The translations under genes were made by a program, and so were the position numbers. Source: Vibrio sp. 10N.286.49.B1 (GTDB lineage: Bacteria; Pseudomonadota; Gammaproteobacteria; Enterobacterales; Vibrionaceae). From it: a DNA stretch of 64,000 bases. The notes below the pieces were generated by a model. The model did no database searches and was not told where the DNA came from. It was given only the letters and a program-made list of their open reading frames with translations. Where the stretch lies: contig NZ_MCUW01000004.1 in the NCBI RefSeq assembly GCF_002873335.1, positions 177,309 to 241,308 on the forward strand, read 5' to 3'. Each line of letters opens with the position of its first letter. Positions within the stretch are counted from its first letter, which is position 1. Positions 62,455 to 64,000 of the stretch are shown in pieces.

Positions 62455-63537
62455 TCAGTGATTGCGAACATCTCGTAGGGTTTTACCACAACGAGAAAAC
62501 AACGCCTGCCAATAATTGACGTGCTCTCGATTCGACAATGAAAACTGATGATACAGCGCACGAACGTCATAAACACTGTCTGCCTTATTGTATTTACTTG
62601 CCGCTTCGATAAACCGTAACTCACCAGACACGACGCGATACTCCGAATCTAGAAACGAGAGATAGGGTTGGATCTTGGCGATAAACACCTGATTAAATAC
62701 GTTGACGAGATAGTTAAAACGAGTGGTATCGCGATGTTCACCGCACACGATTGCAGAGTCATATTGGCTTAGCTGTCTGGTAACAGCATCGAGCCATTGT
62801 GTACTGGCTTGCAATGAATAAGCAAGGTTGCCAATAACAGGATTTTTTTCAAGCGTTTCTTGAAACGGCATAATGAAGGGAGGAAATGGCATGAGAACAC
62901 CATCAGATTCTAATTGCGCAATAGACTCAGTAATATCATTCAGTGCAAGCAACGATGGCTTGACCTTCATCGTGACACTGCCGGAGGTGGGCTCTAACCA
63001 GCCACTACTGTTTAACTGGGTTCTCATCGCATCACTGGTAAACAGTAAGTTGTAGAAATGCTTCGAAAGGTAGCGATATTTGATGCCGAGAATGACCTGT
63101 AAATCTTGCTTAAGCGCACTATCAATTTGGCTAGAGCCAATACAACGCTCTAAGCCTTCAATGAGTTGAATTTGGTAGTCAAAGTTTCTGAAGGCATCTT
63201 GTACCTTGCCAAGGCTAGAGTTTCGCTCTGCGATAATGCCAAACAATTGGCACTGGCGAAGTTGGTACGTGTCGACGATACCCAGCGTTGTCACAGGTAT
63301 CGCCTGGAGCATATCTCGTTTACCGGGTAAAAGAACCAGCGAGGTTTCTGGTGGTGCCAACAAGGGTCGCTCTTGGATTGATGCGACCTTACGCTGGTAG
63401 TCTGTAAAGGTTTCCGTCATGGTGTCAGGCTGAAAGCAACCAGATAAAGCGATCGACGTAGTCATCCATACCATCAAATGTCGACGCACATTACACCACG
63501 TCGAGTTTCGTTTATTGGCTATTTTTCTTGCTGACAT
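62455..63537 (-). CDS. DUF3080-like lipoprotein
   Basis: A 360-residue lipoprotein of unknown function, with the pattern I associate with DUF3080, a mainly Vibrio family. It has a lipobox ALSGC after a basic N-terminal segment (NVRRHLMVWMTTSI). The rest is helical and soluble, with PPETSLVLLPGKRDM near the mature start. AGGTGG lies 5 bases before the ATG at 63537; Met codons nearer the lipobox (63474, 63465) are alternatives. Confidence 0.75.
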   Translation of the reverse strand: MSARKIANKRNSTWCNVRRHLMVWMTTSIALSGCFQPDTMTETFTDYQRKVASIQERPLLAPPETSLVLLPGKRDMLQAIPVTTLGIVDTYQLRQCQLFGIIAERNSSLGKVQDAFRNFDYQIQLIEGLERCIGSSQIDSALKQDLQVILGIKYRYLSKHFYNLLFTSDAMRTQLNSSGWLEPTSGSVTMKVKPSLLALNDITESIAQLESDGVLMPFPPFIMPFQETLEKNPVIGNLAYSLQASTQWLDAVTRQLSQYDSAIVCGEHRDTTRFNYLVNVFNQVFIAKIQPYLSFLDSEYRVVSGELRFIEAASKYNKADSVYDVRALYHQFSLSNREHVNYWQALFSRCGKTLRDVRNH

Positions 63538-63637
63538 CGCGACCACCTGACGTTGCGTATTCGCTCTCTCTACCTTGTTACGCATTCAAGAAACCGTCTG
63601 AAAACCTAAGCCGGGTCACCGAGCATTAGGTGTCCAG

Positions 63638-63722
63638 TGTTTACAAGTATTAAGTGTTTACAAGTATTAAGAGTTTACAGACATTAAACGTTTACGGGTA
63701 TTAAGTGCTTGCTAGTATCCAC
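63638..63722. repeat. 17-bp tandem repeat, about five copies
   Basis: Units of GTGTTTACAAGTATTAA: two perfect (63638, 63655), then increasingly divergent copies at 63672, 63689 and 63706. They lie between the DUF3080 gene and the end of the MATE gene, in the upstream region of the former. Confidence 0.9.
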
Positions 63723-63803
63723 TTATTACGTGATGTGAGCTTATTATCGATCACAAATAGCAGCAATGCCGTGTGCTTTTTTTAACGCTTTTAGAAGCGA
63801 GGG

Positions 63804-64000
63804 TTAGCGCTCTGCATACTCAAGTTGCAGTTCATCCGTTTGTTTGTGCATCCATAGCAAGCGAATCGTCAACATAAGCGCAGCGGCTGACAGACCGACA
63901 ATGAATCCGAACCAAAAGCCAACAATGCCCATTTTATCAACAATGACATCCGTCATCGCAAGCAGGTAACCAAGGGGAAGTCCAATCAGCCAATAAGCAA
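63804..64000 (-). CDS. MATE family efflux transporter, C-terminal part
   Basis: The window ends inside this gene; 65 codons and the stop are visible. The translation has two spans (AYWLIGLPLGYLLA, GFWFGFIVGLSAAALMLTIRLLWM) and a charged tail. YWLIGLPLGYLL and GFWFGFIVGLS are typical of the last two helices of NorM-type MATE multidrug/sodium antiporters. The N-terminus lies beyond the right edge. Confidence 0.82.
   Translation of the reverse strand, partial: AYWLIGLPLGYLLAMTDVIVDKMGIVGFWFGFIVGLSAAALMLTIRLLWMHKQTDELQLEYAER

Overview
The window looks like a piece of a Vibrio chromosome, most likely the second one. This rests on Vibrio-typical content: an FRase I-like nitroreductase, lamB-malM with a divergent glycogen debranching gene, a stand-alone glgC, a VcINDY-like SLC13 carrier, DUF2057, DUF2913 and DUF3080 proteins, PACE and NhaD transporters, and AT-leaning intergenic DNA with clean hairpin terminators. 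The content is metabolic and transport-related. There is no rRNA, CRISPR array, transposase or prophage block. One tRNA (Leu, anticodon GAG) is present.

Layout. 0-5 kb: cytochrome b561 plus MarR behind a 46-bp palindrome, an MDR oxidoreductase, a divergent PRPP-synthetase-like protein, and two gene-poor stretches with ORF remnants and dispersed repeats. 5-14 kb: a lipase-like lipoprotein, a secreted multidomain polysaccharide-lyase-like protein, a small membrane ORF, a DnaJ-like cochaperone, glgC, and a nitroreductase divergent from a TetR regulator with a clear operator. 14-23 kb: tRNA-Leu, a coupled membrane protein/HlyD pair, two outer-membrane barrels, a DMT exporter, a LysR regulator, a DM13 lipid-anchored or membrane-tethered protein and a Dcu-type dicarboxylate carrier. 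23-30 kb: an AsnC regulator divergent from a PLP enzyme with an in-frame TGA, a 2OG-Fe(II) oxygenase, napGH without the rest of nap, and an overlapping M23 peptidase/bactofilin pair.

30-45 kb: a HlyD/ABC/ABC-2 export operon, a KdgM-type porin with a CRP-like site, a Sel1 protein, the lamB-malM unit and glgX around a cluster of MalT-box-like sequences, a GGDEF protein whose signature is degenerate, a LysR regulator and an Omp85-type barrel. 45-64 kb: a PACE exporter, DUF2057, an SGNH esterase, an SLC13 carrier, a hydrolase/TetR pair with an operator-like palindrome and an eight-copy heptamer array, an AEC carrier, thiM-thiE plus a nuclease-fold-like protein, a SPOR protein, NhaD, DUF962, an isochorismatase-type hydrolase, a MocR regulator divergent from a PNPOx-like protein, an acyltransferase-3 protein, a second nitroreductase, DUF3080, a 17-bp tandem repeat and the end of a MATE transporter.

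Working together: glgC, glgX, lamB and malM point to maltodextrin and glycogen turnover. The three outer-membrane barrels, the lyase-like protein, and the SLC13 and Dcu carriers point to uptake of polysaccharide breakdown products and C4-dicarboxylates. napGH carries an FNR-type site and points to anaerobic electron transfer from quinol. The items most worth a second look are the 46-bp palindrome, the heptamer array in the tetR leader, the in-frame TGA, the ENGGF signature, the overlap between peptidase and bactofilin, and the divergent PRPP-synthetase homologue. All function calls come from reading translated sequence without database searches.
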